Shown: in pieces, positions 15,710-24,472 of the stretch
How the letters are laid out: each line of letters begins with the position of its first letter
Position numbering within the stretch: position 1 is the first letter of the stretch
Source: JAYUJH01 sp043765375
GTDB taxonomy: Bacteria; Pseudomonadota; Alphaproteobacteria; Rickettsiales; UBA998
DNA: 64,000 nt
Assembly (NCBI GenBank): GCA_043765375.1
Contig: JAYUJH010000017.1
Span: 1-64,000, forward strand
Direction: 5' to 3'
Translations under genes and position numbers: made by a program
Notes under the pieces: model-generated
The model's database searches: none
What the model was told of the DNA's origin: nothing
What the model saw: only the letters and a program-made list of their open reading frames with translations

Positions 15710-16402
15710 TTAGCCAAATAATGTCAACAACAAAAATAATGTTGGAAATGCGGCGAGATGCCCATCAATCCGATCCAGCACCCCACCATGTCCTGGCAGA
15801 ATATTGCCACTATTTTTCACACCAGCTTTGCGTTTGAAATATGAAATTAGCAAATCTCCACATTGTGAAACAAGTGCAATAATCATAGCAAAACTGATGG
15901 TTAGCAGCCACGAAAATCCAAATAATTTCACAAATAACGGGCTAAACATCGCTCCAACTAGCAACGCACAAAGCAAGCCACAAAGCAAACCTTCCACCGT
16001 TTTTTTGGGGCTAATTTTTGGTGCAAGTGGCGTTTTGCCAAGGCGTTTCCCACCAAAATATGCGGCAACGTCCATCGCAACCACACATGAAAGCGAGAAT
16101 AATATAAGCATTACGCCGTTGGTTAATTGCTGCATATGAACCGCTGTTGCTACCGCCACTGCGATATATCCCGCACCTAAACCTTTCACAGTCACACTAA
16201 AATCCGCCGAAATATTCCACCATTCACGCCATGCAAGCAACGCCACAAACAACATGCTCAGAGTCCACACAAAGCCATTACTCAACATAAACGGCAGCAA
16301 TCCTATCAACACGGCAGCCGTTAATGCCCGCTTAATCAACTCGCCATTGAATATCTGGCTTTTTAATATCTGGCTTTTTAATATATTCTCACCTTTTTCC
16401 AT
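15710..16402 (-). CDS. cdsA: Phosphatidate cytidylyltransferase (CdsA)
   Basis: Makes CDP-diacylglycerol from phosphatidate and CTP, the branch point of phospholipid synthesis, in the inner membrane. Several hydrophobic helices are followed by the C-terminal CDP signature: SQCGDLLISYFKRKAGVKNSG, then LPGHGGVLDRIDGH. I place the start at ATG 16402 (230 residues), which has GGGAAAG upstream and overlaps uppS by 14 bases. The frame is open to an ATG at 16429. The N terminus carries a 15-bp tandem duplication (16352-16381) that repeats ILKSQ. It is the last gene of pyrH-frr-uppS-cdsA; the usual next gene, dxr, is absent. Confidence 0.94.
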   Translation of the reverse strand: MEKGENILKSQILKSQIFNGELIKRALTAAVLIGLLPFMLSNGFVWTLSMLFVALLAWREWWNISADFSVTVKGLGAGYIAVAVATAVHMQQLTNGVMLILFSLSCVVAMDVAAYFGGKRLGKTPLAPKISPKKTVEGLLCGLLCALLVGAMFSPLFVKLFGFSWLLTISFAMIIALVSQCGDLLISYFKRKAGVKNSGNILPGHGGVLDRIDGHLAAFPTLFLLLTLFG

Positions 16403-17123
16403 AACGTCTTTCCCTGCTGTTAAAATCATTAATCGCTATGCGCAACGCCGCTTCATCAAAATCTGGCCATAATATATCAGTAAAATATAATTCTGTATAG
16501 GCGATTTGCCATAATAAAAAATTGCTAATGCGATGCTCCCCTCCAGTGCGAATTAGCAAATCAGGGTCGGGCAAAATTGCGGTATATAATGCACTTGCAA
16601 TAATCTCCTCGGTTATTTCTGTGGCTATAGTTTCTATAGTTGGATTTTTTGCCATCATCTGCGCCGCAATTATGCGCATTGCGTTCACCAATTCCTGCCT
16701 GCCACCATAACTGAAGCAGATGTTTAATATCAATTTGTTGCCACCAGCAGTTTGCGCAACCGCCCCTTCCAAAGCATTGCGGGTGGATTGTTTAACTTTG
16801 CTCAAATCGCCTGAAACATGCAATTTAATTCCATGCTTGATTAATGTTTTAGTTTCACGCCGAATATAAAAATCCAGCAACCCCATTAAATCACTCACTT
16901 CATCAGCTGGTCTGCCCCAATTCTCCTGCGAAAAAGCATAAACGCTTAAGCACTCAATCCCCATATCCATACACGGCTTAAGCAACCCTCGCAAAGCCTC
17001 AGCCCCCTTGCGATGCCCCTCAATTTTTGGCAATCCACGCCCCTTTGCCCAGCGAGAATTACCGTCCATAATAATGGCTATATGTTTTGGAGCATTAGAT
17101 TCTAAAATATCGTCAATACTCAT
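16389..17123 (-). CDS. uppS: Undecaprenyl diphosphate synthase (UppS)
   Basis: cis-Prenyltransferase that extends farnesyl diphosphate with IPP to the C55 lipid carrier used for peptidoglycan. The 244-residue length fits. The signature block is IAIIMDGNSRWAKGRGLPK (catalytic Asp in MDGN), then GHRKGAEALR, YAFSQENWGRP, LNICFSYGGRQE, and the C-terminal PDPDLLIRTGGEHRISNFLLWQ. It ends inside the start of cdsA and follows frr, in the standard order. Confidence 0.97.
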   Translation of the reverse strand: MSIDDILESNAPKHIAIIMDGNSRWAKGRGLPKIEGHRKGAEALRGLLKPCMDMGIECLSVYAFSQENWGRPADEVSDLMGLLDFYIRRETKTLIKHGIKLHVSGDLSKVKQSTRNALEGAVAQTAGGNKLILNICFSYGGRQELVNAMRIIAAQMMAKNPTIETIATEITEEIIASALYTAILPDPDLLIRTGGEHRISNFLLWQIAYTELYFTDILWPDFDEAALRIAINDFNSRERRYGKR

Positions 17124-17211
17124 ATATTCAATGTCTTTTGGGATATATCTTCCAATATTTTCTCATATGCAAATATATTTAGCAACATTTCCATAACTTA
17201 TATTTAGCAAC

Positions 17212-17763
17212 CTAAACCTGCATAATATCTTTTTCTTTCTGCACCAATAATTCATCAATTTTTTTGATGCGCTCATCAGTGATTTTTTGAATATCCTCAC
17301 CAAACTTGCGTGCATCATCTTCTGATATTTTCTTATCTTTTTCCATCTTTTTAATTTCGTCCATCGCATCACGCCTAGCATTACGCACCGCAACTTTACC
17401 ATTTTCCGCATATTTGCTTGCAACTTTGCTCAATTCTTTGCGTCGTTCTTCCGTTAGTTCAGGAATAGGCACACGCACCGTTTGCCCATCTGCCACAGGA
17501 TTCAACCCCAATCCCGCATTGGTTATCGCTTTTTCCACCGCTTTCACCATGGATTTATCCCATACTTGCACCACCAACAACCGTGACTCTGGCACATTAA
17601 CATTCGCCACTTGTGAAAGCGGCATACGTGAACCATAAGCCTCAACCGTTACATGGTCAAGCAAATGCGTTGAAGCCCGCCCCGTGCGCAACCCTGTTAG
17701 CTCCTGCCCTAAGGCTGCAAGCGAGGAATCCATTTTTTTGGCATAATCCATAGTTTCTATCAT
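17212..17763 (-). CDS. frr: Ribosome recycling factor (Frr)
   Basis: Splits post-termination ribosomes together with EF-G. The 183-residue protein has the typical length and the two-domain pattern: an N-terminal helix with LRTGRAST, the beta domain YGSRMPLSQVANVNVPE, VQVWDKSM, and LNPVADGQTVRVPIPELTEERRKEL, then a long basic C-terminal helix. It lies between pyrH and uppS, as in most bacteria. Confidence 0.97.
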   Translation of the reverse strand: MIETMDYAKKMDSSLAALGQELTGLRTGRASTHLLDHVTVEAYGSRMPLSQVANVNVPESRLLVVQVWDKSMVKAVEKAITNAGLGLNPVADGQTVRVPIPELTEERRKELSKVASKYAENGKVAVRNARRDAMDEIKKMEKDKKISEDDARKFGEDIQKITDERIKKIDELLVQKEKDIMQV

Positions 17764-17785
17764 AATTAATCTCTATTTTTCTAAT

Positions 17786-18508
17786 TTAACTTAAGTTCTT
17801 AACCACCGTGAACTCACCATCACCGCATAATACTTTTGCAAGATTACCAAGCTCATGGATTGAAAATACGACGATTGGAATATTATTATCACGAGCAAGA
17901 GCAATAGCTGAAGAATCCATCACCTTCAAGTTTTTCACCAGCACATCATGATATGATATTTGTTGAAACTTCACTGCGTTTTTGTCCAATTTTGGGTCAG
18001 CCGTATATATTCCATCAACTTGCGTTCCCTTCATTAATGCACCGCAACCAAGCTCACTTGCCCGCAATGCTGCTGCGGTGTCCGTCGTGAAAAATGGATT
18101 ACCCGTTCCCGCCGCACATATCACCACTCGCCCTTTTTCCATATGACGAACTGCACGCCTGCGCACATATGGCTCACATACCTCAATCATATTAATAGCG
18201 GAAAGCACCCTTGTTTCAATCCCGTGTTTTTCAAGCGCATTTTGCATGGCAAGCGCATTTAGCACCGTTGCCAACATTCCCATATAATCCGCACTAGAAC
18301 GCTCCATTCCACGAGCTGCCGCCGACATTCCACGGTAAATATTGCCACCACCCACCACCATACAAATCTGCACGCCAAGTGCCATTGCCTGCTTAATATC
18401 AGCGCAAATACGGTTAATCACCTCATCATCTTGCCCATATTGCTTGTTCCCCATCAATGCTTCACCAGAAATCTTCAACAAAACTCGGTTATATATCGGG
18501 GTGTTCAT
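17786..18508 (-). CDS. pyrH: UMP kinase (PyrH)
   Basis: Phosphorylates UMP to UDP, the committed step for UTP, CTP and dTTP. It belongs to the amino-acid-kinase family. From ATG 18508 the protein is 240 residues and begins MNTPIYNRVLLKISGEALMG, the family start. An ATG at 18538 in frame would add ten residues and has no better ribosome-binding site. Motifs include VVGGGNIYRG, ARGMERSSADYMGMLAT, GTGNPFFTTDTAAALRA and GVDGIYTADP-like VDGIYTADPK. It heads the pyrH-frr-uppS-cdsA operon. Upstream, where tsf usually lies, there is a divergent methylase-nuclease gene. Confidence 0.96.
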   Translation of the reverse strand: MNTPIYNRVLLKISGEALMGNKQYGQDDEVINRICADIKQAMALGVQICMVVGGGNIYRGMSAAARGMERSSADYMGMLATVLNALAMQNALEKHGIETRVLSAINMIEVCEPYVRRRAVRHMEKGRVVICAAGTGNPFFTTDTAAALRASELGCGALMKGTQVDGIYTADPKLDKNAVKFQQISYHDVLVKNLKVMDSSAIALARDNNIPIVVFSIHELGNLAKVLCGDGEFTVVKNLS

Positions 18509-18619
18509 GTTTATTTGCTCATATGGGAGTTTTTGCATTTCTGATTAATAACGTTTCTAACAAATAAAAACGCCCCTGACAATAACTATTAGACAAGCAT
18601 CGCTTTTTTAATTATAAAT

Positions 18620-19855
18620 ATGATTATGCAAAACACATTATTCACCAATGATAATTTATTTGTGCTTTATGGCATGAATAGTGAAATTGTGGATTTAATC
18701 TATTTAGATCCGCCTTTCAATTCTAAACGTATGTATTCCGCCCCTGTTGGCACAAAGGCAGCGGGAGCATCTTTCAAAGATATGTGGACGTGGGAGGATA
18801 TTAACGAGGCTTATTTGGATAAATTAATTGAGAAATATCCTGATTTAGTTAATTATATCCGCTCCATCGGCAATATACATAGCGATGCAATGATGGCTTA
18901 TGTTACATATATGGTGCAAAGAATCATTGAAATGCACCGTGTTTTGAAAGATACGGGGAGCTTATATTTACATTGTGACCCAACAGCATCGCATTACCTA
19001 AAAATTGTACTTGATGAGATATTCGGACGAAAGAACTTTAGAAATGAAATCGCTTGGTGTTATAGAGGAGCAGGTTATCCCAAAAAAGACTTTGGCAAAA
19101 GACATGATATTATTTTTAGATATAGTAAAAGCGAAAATTATTATTTTGATTTAGATGCAGTAAGAGAGCCTTATGCGCAAGCAACTATAGAAAGATTTAA
19201 GCATCATATAGGCAATAAAAGAAAAGGCATAGATTTTGGCAAACAATCGTTGCACCCTCTGGGGAAACAACCTGATGACTGGTGGCAAATACAGCCTATT
19301 GCACCGTCTGCCAAAGAGCGCACGGGTTACCCCACGCAAAAGCCTTTAGCATTGCTCCACCGTATCATCAATGCCAGCAGCAATGTGGGGGATTTGGTGC
19401 TTGACCCGTTTTGTGGGTGCGCCACCACTTGCGTTGCAGCCCAGCAATTGCAACGCAAGTGGATTGGAATTGACATTGAAAAACAAGCGGTTAGTGTATT
19501 GATGGATAGGCTAAGCGATGACGGGCAAGATATGTTCTCAGATTTTATTCATTTGACGCAACCACCGCAACGAACCGATTTAGAGATAATCCCGCCTGAT
19601 AAAAATATTAAATCACTAATGTTTGATACGCAACAAGGCAAGTGCAATGGTTGCGGTGAAGATTTTAAGATATTTAATTTAGAAATTGACCATATCATTC
19701 CAAAAGCCAAAGGCGGTGGTGATTATATGGAAAATTACCAACTATTATGCGGCAATTGCAACCGTATCAAAGGCGCACGCCCAATGGAATATCTGCGCAC
19801 CAAACTAGAAGTGCGCTTAAAAGCAATCCGCAGCAAAATAACCTATGGCCTGTAA
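18620..19855 (+). CDS. DNA methyltransferase fused to HNH endonuclease domain
   Basis: 411 residues. Residues 1-300 are a beta-class DNA methyltransferase, with DPPF at 30-33 and SAM site LDPFCGCATT at 261-270. Residues 335-390 are an HNH nuclease: C342 and C345, then LEIDHIIP (catalytic D357-H358), ENYQLLC and CGNCNRIKG with C377 and C380 (a zinc knuckle) and N381. This gives modification and cutting in one chain, with a nuclease unrelated to the Mrr-type one on the paralogue at 12329-13873. The methylase parts share DPTASHYLKI and IFGRKNF. Start ATG 18620, or 18626. It is divergent from pyrH, in the place where tsf is expected, and is probably acquired. Confidence 0.85.
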   Translation: MIMQNTLFTNDNLFVLYGMNSEIVDLIYLDPPFNSKRMYSAPVGTKAAGASFKDMWTWEDINEAYLDKLIEKYPDLVNYIRSIGNIHSDAMMAYVTYMVQRIIEMHRVLKDTGSLYLHCDPTASHYLKIVLDEIFGRKNFRNEIAWCYRGAGYPKKDFGKRHDIIFRYSKSENYYFDLDAVREPYAQATIERFKHHIGNKRKGIDFGKQSLHPLGKQPDDWWQIQPIAPSAKERTGYPTQKPLALLHRIINASSNVGDLVLDPFCGCATTCVAAQQLQRKWIGIDIEKQAVSVLMDRLSDDGQDMFSDFIHLTQPPQRTDLEIIPPDKNIKSLMFDTQQGKCNGCGEDFKIFNLEIDHIIPKAKGGGDYMENYQLLCGNCNRIKGARPMEYLRTKLEVRLKAIRSKITYGL

Positions 19856-19865
19856 AGTAACATCT

Positions 19866-19910
19866 CATAAAGTAACAGCCTATAAAATAACAGCCCATAA
19901 AATAACGGAC
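19866..19910. repeat. 15-bp tandem repeat, three copies
   Basis: Units at 19866-19880, 19881-19895 and 19896-19910 share CATAAAATAACAGCC with one to three changes each. They lie in the spacer before msbA. Period and divergence match the tandem duplications found inside several genes of the window. Confidence 0.75.
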
Positions 19911-19920
19911 TAAGATAATC

Positions 19921-21810
19921 ATGCTATATAACACCAAACATATATTAAAACGGTTAAGCCATAATTATTTATCCAAACATTATCATCGCATTTGGGTGGC
20001 GGGGTTTTGTATGATTATTGTGGCACTAGCGGGCGTTGCCAATGCGTGGCTGTTGCAGCCTGTGCTTGATGATATATTCTTGAACAAAAACAAGGAGTTG
20101 TTGTTTTATATACCTTTCATTTTGATTGGGATTGCGCTAGCTAGTAGCATTGCGAATTATGTGCAAACCATGCAAATGCGCTATGTTGGGCAGCGTATTG
20201 TGGCGGATATGCAGGTGGATTTATTCTCGCATTTAATGCACTCAGATTTAGGATTATTTCACGAACAAGCATCAGGGCGGTTGATTTCACGCTTCACCAA
20301 CGATATTCAGATGATGCGTATGGCAACTTCTAGCGTGCTAGCGGGGCTTGCTAAAGAATTAATTTCACTGATATTTTTAGTCGCCTTAATGTTTTATCAA
20401 AGTTGGCAGCTATCACTGGTTGCATTAATTGCATTTCCTGTGGCGATATATCCAATTTTGCGTTTGGGTAAAAAAATGCGCAAAGTAGCAGATGGAACGC
20501 AACGGGAGCTGGGCGAGTTCACCAATGCACTTGATGAAACATTTAGCAATGTGCGGGTGGTTAAATCTTATGGGCGTGAAGATTTTGAAACTGAAAAAGC
20601 CAAATTAGGGATTTTTCGCTTACTAAATCTTTATATGAAAGCCTCAAAAGTGCAAGCAGCAGCCAGCCCAATGATGGAATTAGTCACCGCATCGGGGATT
20701 GCGATGGTGATTAGTTATGGCGGGTATCAAGTGATTGAAGGCAACAACACACCGGGAGAGTTTTTTTCATTCATTGCAGCAATGTTGATGGCTTATCGTC
20801 CACTGCGGACACTTGCAGGCTTAAACACTCAATTGCAAGAGGGTTTAGCGGCGGGTGCAAGGTTTTTTGCAGCGATTGATAATAAACCAACAATCAAACA
20901 ACATGATGATGCAACAGATATAATCGTGCGTCATGGCGCAATTAAGTTTGAGAATGTCTCATTTAGCTACGCTGAAAACACCACATTGCACCATGTTAAT
21001 CTTAATGTTCCCGCAGGAAAAATGGTCGCATTAGTTGGAGCATCTGGCGGTGGCAAAACCACCATCATGAACTTGATTATGCGTTTTTATGATGTGGGCT
21101 CTGGAGCAATTACGATTGATAACCATGATATTCGTGACATAACTACAGCATCACTACGGCAAAATATCGCCTTTGTTTCGCAAGAAGTGTTGCTATTTGA
21201 TGATAGTGTTGCAAACAACATTGCCTATGGCAAAGCAGGTGCAACCCATGATGAGATTGTTACGGCAGCGAAAATGGCAGCCGCACATGAGTTTATTGAG
21301 GCTTTACCGCAGGGTTATGATAGCAAAATTGGCAATGCTGGGGTGAAATTATCTGGCGGTCAAAGGCAGCGTATTTGTATTGCTCGGGCATTTTTGCGTG
21401 ACGCACCGATTTTGTTGCTTGATGAGGCAACTTCCGCCCTTGATTCTCACTCGGAACAGTTGGTGCAGGAGGCGTTGAACAAATTAATGCAAATGCGCAC
21501 AACCTTGGTGATTGCGCACCGCCTTTCTACCATTTTGCACGCTGATTATATTTATGTGCTAGGCGATGGTCAAGTGCTGGAAGGTGGGACACATGACGAA
21601 TTGCTCGCACAAAATGGCAAATATGCAGCCTTATATTATAAACAATTTGCAGGGGGGCAATTTGCAGGGGGGCAATTTAGTGGTGGGCAGTTCGGCGTTG
21701 GAGATTTTTCTGGGGAGCAGGATAAAACAGGGCAGGTTAAAGATGCGGATAATTCAAATGCAGGTAACGGCGGTATGGACGGTATGGACTTCAACCCAAT
21801 TCACGCTTGA
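19921..21810 (+). CDS. msbA: MsbA-type ABC transporter (lipid A flippase family), permease-ATPase
   Basis: Half-transporter of the MsbA/type IV exporter family, probably flipping lipid A core or another lipid across the inner membrane. The 629 residues comprise a six-helix membrane domain (about 20-310) and an ATPase domain. The ATPase has Walker A VGASGGGKTT, Q-loop FVSQEVLLFDD, signature LSGGQRQR, Walker B ILLLDEATSALD and switch IAHRLST. Walker A has Gly-Gly-Gly where Ser-Gly-Cys/Ser-Gly is usual. The last 50 residues are an unusual tail: three tandem GGQF units encoded by 15-bp repeats (21643-21687), then Gly/Asn/Asp-rich sequence. Family identity is certain; lipid A as the substrate is inferred. 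Confidence 0.88.
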   Translation: MLYNTKHILKRLSHNYLSKHYHRIWVAGFCMIIVALAGVANAWLLQPVLDDIFLNKNKELLFYIPFILIGIALASSIANYVQTMQMRYVGQRIVADMQVDLFSHLMHSDLGLFHEQASGRLISRFTNDIQMMRMATSSVLAGLAKELISLIFLVALMFYQSWQLSLVALIAFPVAIYPILRLGKKMRKVADGTQRELGEFTNALDETFSNVRVVKSYGREDFETEKAKLGIFRLLNLYMKASKVQAAASPMMELVTASGIAMVISYGGYQVIEGNNTPGEFFSFIAAMLMAYRPLRTLAGLNTQLQEGLAAGARFFAAIDNKPTIKQHDDATDIIVRHGAIKFENVSFSYAENTTLHHVNLNVPAGKMVALVGASGGGKTTIMNLIMRFYDVGSGAITIDNHDIRDITTASLRQNIAFVSQEVLLFDDSVANNIAYGKAGATHDEIVTAAKMAAAHEFIEALPQGYDSKIGNAGVKLSGGQRQRICIARAFLRDAPILLLDEATSALDSHSEQLVQEALNKLMQMRTTLVIAHRLSTILHADYIYVLGDGQVLEGGTHDELLAQNGKYAALYYKQFAGGQFAGGQFSGGQFGVGDFSGEQDKTGQVKDADNSNAGNGGMDGMDFNPIHA

Positions 21811-21851
21811 AACTGGATATGCTTAATTTTTCAAGGTAATTAAAGATAATT

Positions 21852-22343
21852 ATGCAAATTAAATGGCACAATTTCAAAAAATACGACTCAGCATTGGCAG
21901 GATATTTGTTTTTGTGGATAGTGCTTGGCAATTTGCTTGGTTATGTTTTAAGCGAGCATTTACATGATGTGATTTACCCTAATGAGTTGTTAATTACTGA
22001 TGATATAGAAAAATGGCAATTACGGCACCAAAAATGCTATCCAGCTTCAAATTATGGTTATGAGGTGAATTGCAAAAATCAAGCAGCACAATGGTTCTGG
22101 ATTATTCTTGTTAGCATTCCAAGCATGGTAATATTTTTGTTTAGTCTAAATGTTGCATTATTTCATACTAAATCAATTTATGAAGGAATTTATTTTGCAA
22201 GAGTTACAGTTCCTGTAATTATCATAATTATCATTCCCGCTATTTATTATTGGTTAAAAAGAAATAAAAAAATGGCACTTTTATTAAATTTTCTGTTCTT
22301 TAGCTGGATAATATATTTTAATCTAATGGGACATTATCGTTGA
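21852..22343 (+). CDS. Small integral membrane protein of unknown function
   Basis: 163 residues with four predicted transmembrane segments (about 17-38, 76-97, 112-133, 138-158). The loop between helices one and two contains two Cys (QKCYPASNYGYEVNCKN) that could form a disulfide on the outer face. I do not recognise the family. It starts 42 bases after msbA in the same direction and is probably cotranscribed, so a link to envelope biology is possible. The ATG at 21852 is the only reasonable start. Confidence 0.6.
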   Translation: MQIKWHNFKKYDSALAGYLFLWIVLGNLLGYVLSEHLHDVIYPNELLITDDIEKWQLRHQKCYPASNYGYEVNCKNQAAQWFWIILVSIPSMVIFLFSLNVALFHTKSIYEGIYFARVTVPVIIIIIIPAIYYWLKRNKKMALLLNFLFFSWIIYFNLMGHYR

Positions 22344-22484
22344 TTTAATACTTATTCAAGATGGTTTGAATATTTATATCGTCATTAAATATATAGATAT
22401 ATTATCAAATAACCCATGTGTGAATGGCATTTTTAAGTGTATATCAGCATAATATTGTGGCGTATCATTCCAAGCACCGCCAGT

Positions 22485-22931
22485 TTATTGTAGTTTAGTA
22501 CAGGATAAATCTCCCTCCACGCATTTCTTTTGTTTTTTTAGGTAATTAAGATAATTATTCAACAATTCTGCTTTGCACCCAAATAATGCCATATTATGAG
22601 CAGAACCGTCTATGCTACCACGTGTATTAAAGTCACATTGCTGGTTAATATAGGTTTGATATGTATTAAATGCGTCAAGTAGCGATGCTTTCTCTGGCTT
22701 GCTTAGCTTCGTTTGCTTTTGCAAAAACCCATCAATTAAGTGTTTATTATGTTCATAATTCTTAAAAGCGCATTGATTAATATCATATTGCGTCATCGCC
22801 GTGTTATGACAATCAGCATAAGCCGAACTAACATTTATTATGAAACATACGCTAGCCATGAAAAAAATACTATTTTTGCATAAATAATAAAAAAAGCTCG
22901 CTTTCTTCTTTGCGCCGTTTAGCAAGTCCAT
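22485..22931 (-). CDS. LprI-like (DUF1311) secreted protein, putative lysozyme inhibitor
   Basis: After a basic N terminus (NGAKKK) and hydrophobic stretch ending VSSAYA, the mature part begins DCHNTAMTQYDINQCA. It continues with a helical middle (EKASLLDAFNTYQTYINQQC) and more cysteines near the end, the layout of LprI/DUF1311 lysozyme inhibitors. The start is uncertain: 22931 gives a complete signal peptide, 22859 is shorter, and 22997 is the longest open frame. The 5' end overlaps a degraded phage-type lysozyme gene in another frame. Pairing of inhibitor and lysozyme is suggestive, but the lysozyme copy lacks its catalytic half. Inhibitor activity is inferred from the family. Confidence 0.55.
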   Translation of the reverse strand: MDLLNGAKKKASFFYYLCKNSIFFMASVCFIINVSSAYADCHNTAMTQYDINQCAFKNYEHNKHLIDGFLQKQTKLSKPEKASLLDAFNTYQTYINQQCDFNTRGSIDGSAHNMALFGCKAELLNNYLNYLKKQKKCVEGDLSCTKLQ

Positions 22932-23124
22932 TACTTTCTTGCAACACTCCATTAATGCGCACTTTGTTCCATACCAAAAATTGCTCTGCTGCTGCATTAT
23001 ATTCCATATTATTCAAAAGACGTAACAGAGTGGAAGTGGCAAAATTACCTTGTCCAACATTATAAACTAGAGATGTGATTGAGTCAAACTGGTTTTGACT
23101 TATGACAACTTTTACTAATTTCAT
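22870..23124 (-). pseudogene. C-terminal fragment of a phage-type (GH24) lysozyme
   Basis: 84 residues that align by eye with the C-terminal half of T4/lambdoid endolysins. SQNQFDSITSLVYNVGQGNF is the QFDALVSFAFNVG-type motif, followed by STLLRLLN, AAAEQFLVWNK and GLAKRRKEESELF. The N-terminal region with the catalytic glutamate is missing and nothing in the 130 bases upstream restores it. It is a prophage relic, or an exapted fragment, lying directly before the LprI-like gene. Confidence 0.75.
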
Positions 23125-23205
23125 CTAAAACATATATAACATTTCAAACAACGGGAAGGGGGCAACGGGAAGGGCATTCAACCCCCATCAATAATAATTT
23201 AACCA

Positions 23206-23235
23206 TTACCATGTTATCTATTAAGTTGATATAAT
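23206..23235 (+). promoter_or_regulatory. Candidate promoter for the pilus/secretion-like operon
   Basis: TTACCA (23206-23211) and a perfect TATAAT (23230-23235) are 18 bases apart. They lie 19 bases before the start of the GspF/PilC-like gene, the first of a five-gene plus-strand run. Confidence 0.35.
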
Positions 23236-23254
23236 ATTTGGGGTTTGCAACATA

Positions 23255-24457
23255 ATGTATAATTATAATTATCGTGCAGTGAATGATACGGGGCGCAGCA
23301 TCAAAGGTGAAATGATGGCGGATAATGAGCTAGATCTTGAAGCTCGCCTCAAATCGCTTGGGTTAGATGTGGTTCATTCCCGTGAGCTAAAAATCAAGAA
23401 AAATCGCATTGGCGGCAAAGTCAAAATGAAGGATATGATTGTGTTTTGCTTGCATATGGAGCAGTTAGACCGCGCAGGAGTGCCACTCCATGAATCCTTG
23501 GCAGATGCTCGTGATGCTACAGATTCCCCACGATTGCATAACACACTTGCTAGTGTTTATGAAGCAATTAAAACAGGAGAGTTGTTTTCTGAGGCGATTT
23601 CTAAACACCCAAAAATATTTGATGAAGTATTCACAGGGCTTATTGCAGCAGGTGAAAAAACGGGCAATTTGCAAGAATCTTTTCGCAATTTAATTGAGCA
23701 TATGAAATGGTCATCTGAACTCCGCTCCAAAGTGAAAAAAGCCATCGCTTATCCCGCCGTGCTTGGCGTAGTGCTAACGGGAGTTATCACCATATTAATG
23801 TTGTTTGTGGTGCCGCAATTAATCACCTTCATCACCACCCAAGGATTTTCCATTCCAATCCATACTCGTGCCTTAATTGTCACATCTGATTTTTTTGCTA
23901 ATTATTGGTATGTCGTGTTTTCTGTGCCTTTCATGCTCGCATTTGTGATTGCAGTGTTGCGCCGAACCTCCTATGGTTTTGCTTATAAGTTTGATGCAAT
24001 GATGCTGAAAATGCCTATTTTTGGCTCAGTTATTCGCAAAATAAACATGGCTCGCTTCACTCATTTCTTTGGCGTAATGTTTAATAGTGGCATAGATGTG
24101 CTAGACGCACTCAAAGCGGGGCGCAAAGTTGTGAAAAACAAAGTGTTGCAAGAATCAATAGATTTAGTTTATCGTAGTGTTTCAGAAGGAAACAGAATAA
24201 CCGAATCCGTTAGGTTGACAGGGCAGTTCCCCAATCTTGTGGTGCGAATGTTCAAAATTGGTGAAGAAAGCGGAAATTTAACGGAATCTTTAGATAATAT
24301 CAATTATTTTTATAAACGTGAAGTGAATGATTCAGTGGAGCGCATGGTTGGACTAATCCAACCAACAATGACAGTGGTGATGGGCTCAATTATTTTTTGG
24401 GTGATAGCAGCGGTGTTTGGTCCTCTTTATGATTCCTTCAGCAAAATTAAGTTCTAA
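23255..24457 (+). CDS. GspF/PilC-family inner-membrane platform protein
   Basis: Polytopic core protein of type II secretion and type IV pilus machines, which sits in the inner membrane and couples the assembly ATPase to pilin extrusion. The 400-residue length is typical. It begins with YNYRAVNDTGRSIKGEM, the standard GspF N terminus, and has two cytoplasmic T2SSF repeats. Conserved segments are FTGLIAAGEKTGNL in the first and MFKIGEESGNLTESL in the second. Membrane segments lie near 168-192, 213-235 and 365-388. It is first of a run with PilM/GspL-like, PilO-like and PilP-like genes. No ATPase, secretin or pilin gene is in the window, so pilus versus secretion cannot be settled. Confidence 0.92.
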   Translation: MYNYNYRAVNDTGRSIKGEMMADNELDLEARLKSLGLDVVHSRELKIKKNRIGGKVKMKDMIVFCLHMEQLDRAGVPLHESLADARDATDSPRLHNTLASVYEAIKTGELFSEAISKHPKIFDEVFTGLIAAGEKTGNLQESFRNLIEHMKWSSELRSKVKKAIAYPAVLGVVLTGVITILMLFVVPQLITFITTQGFSIPIHTRALIVTSDFFANYWYVVFSVPFMLAFVIAVLRRTSYGFAYKFDAMMLKMPIFGSVIRKINMARFTHFFGVMFNSGIDVLDALKAGRKVVKNKVLQESIDLVYRSVSEGNRITESVRLTGQFPNLVVRMFKIGEESGNLTESLDNINYFYKREVNDSVERMVGLIQPTMTVVMGSIIFWVIAAVFGPLYDSFSKIKF

Positions 24458-24472
24458 ATAATATTAATAATC

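Noticed and set aside
17163..17423. 86-residue basic frame overlapping frr
   Set aside because: Shifted frame of frr on the same strand with no motif; frr itself is certain.
18539..18619. Possible tRNA or terminator between pyrH and the HNH-fused methylase
   Set aside because: No cloverleaf or stable stem with T-run could be drawn; it is a short divergent promoter region.
22344..22484. In-frame open stretch of about 35 codons after the LprI-like stop (minus strand), possibly a stop-codon read-through extension
   Set aside because: A stretch of that length without a stop is not rare by chance, and the peptide matches nothing I recognise.
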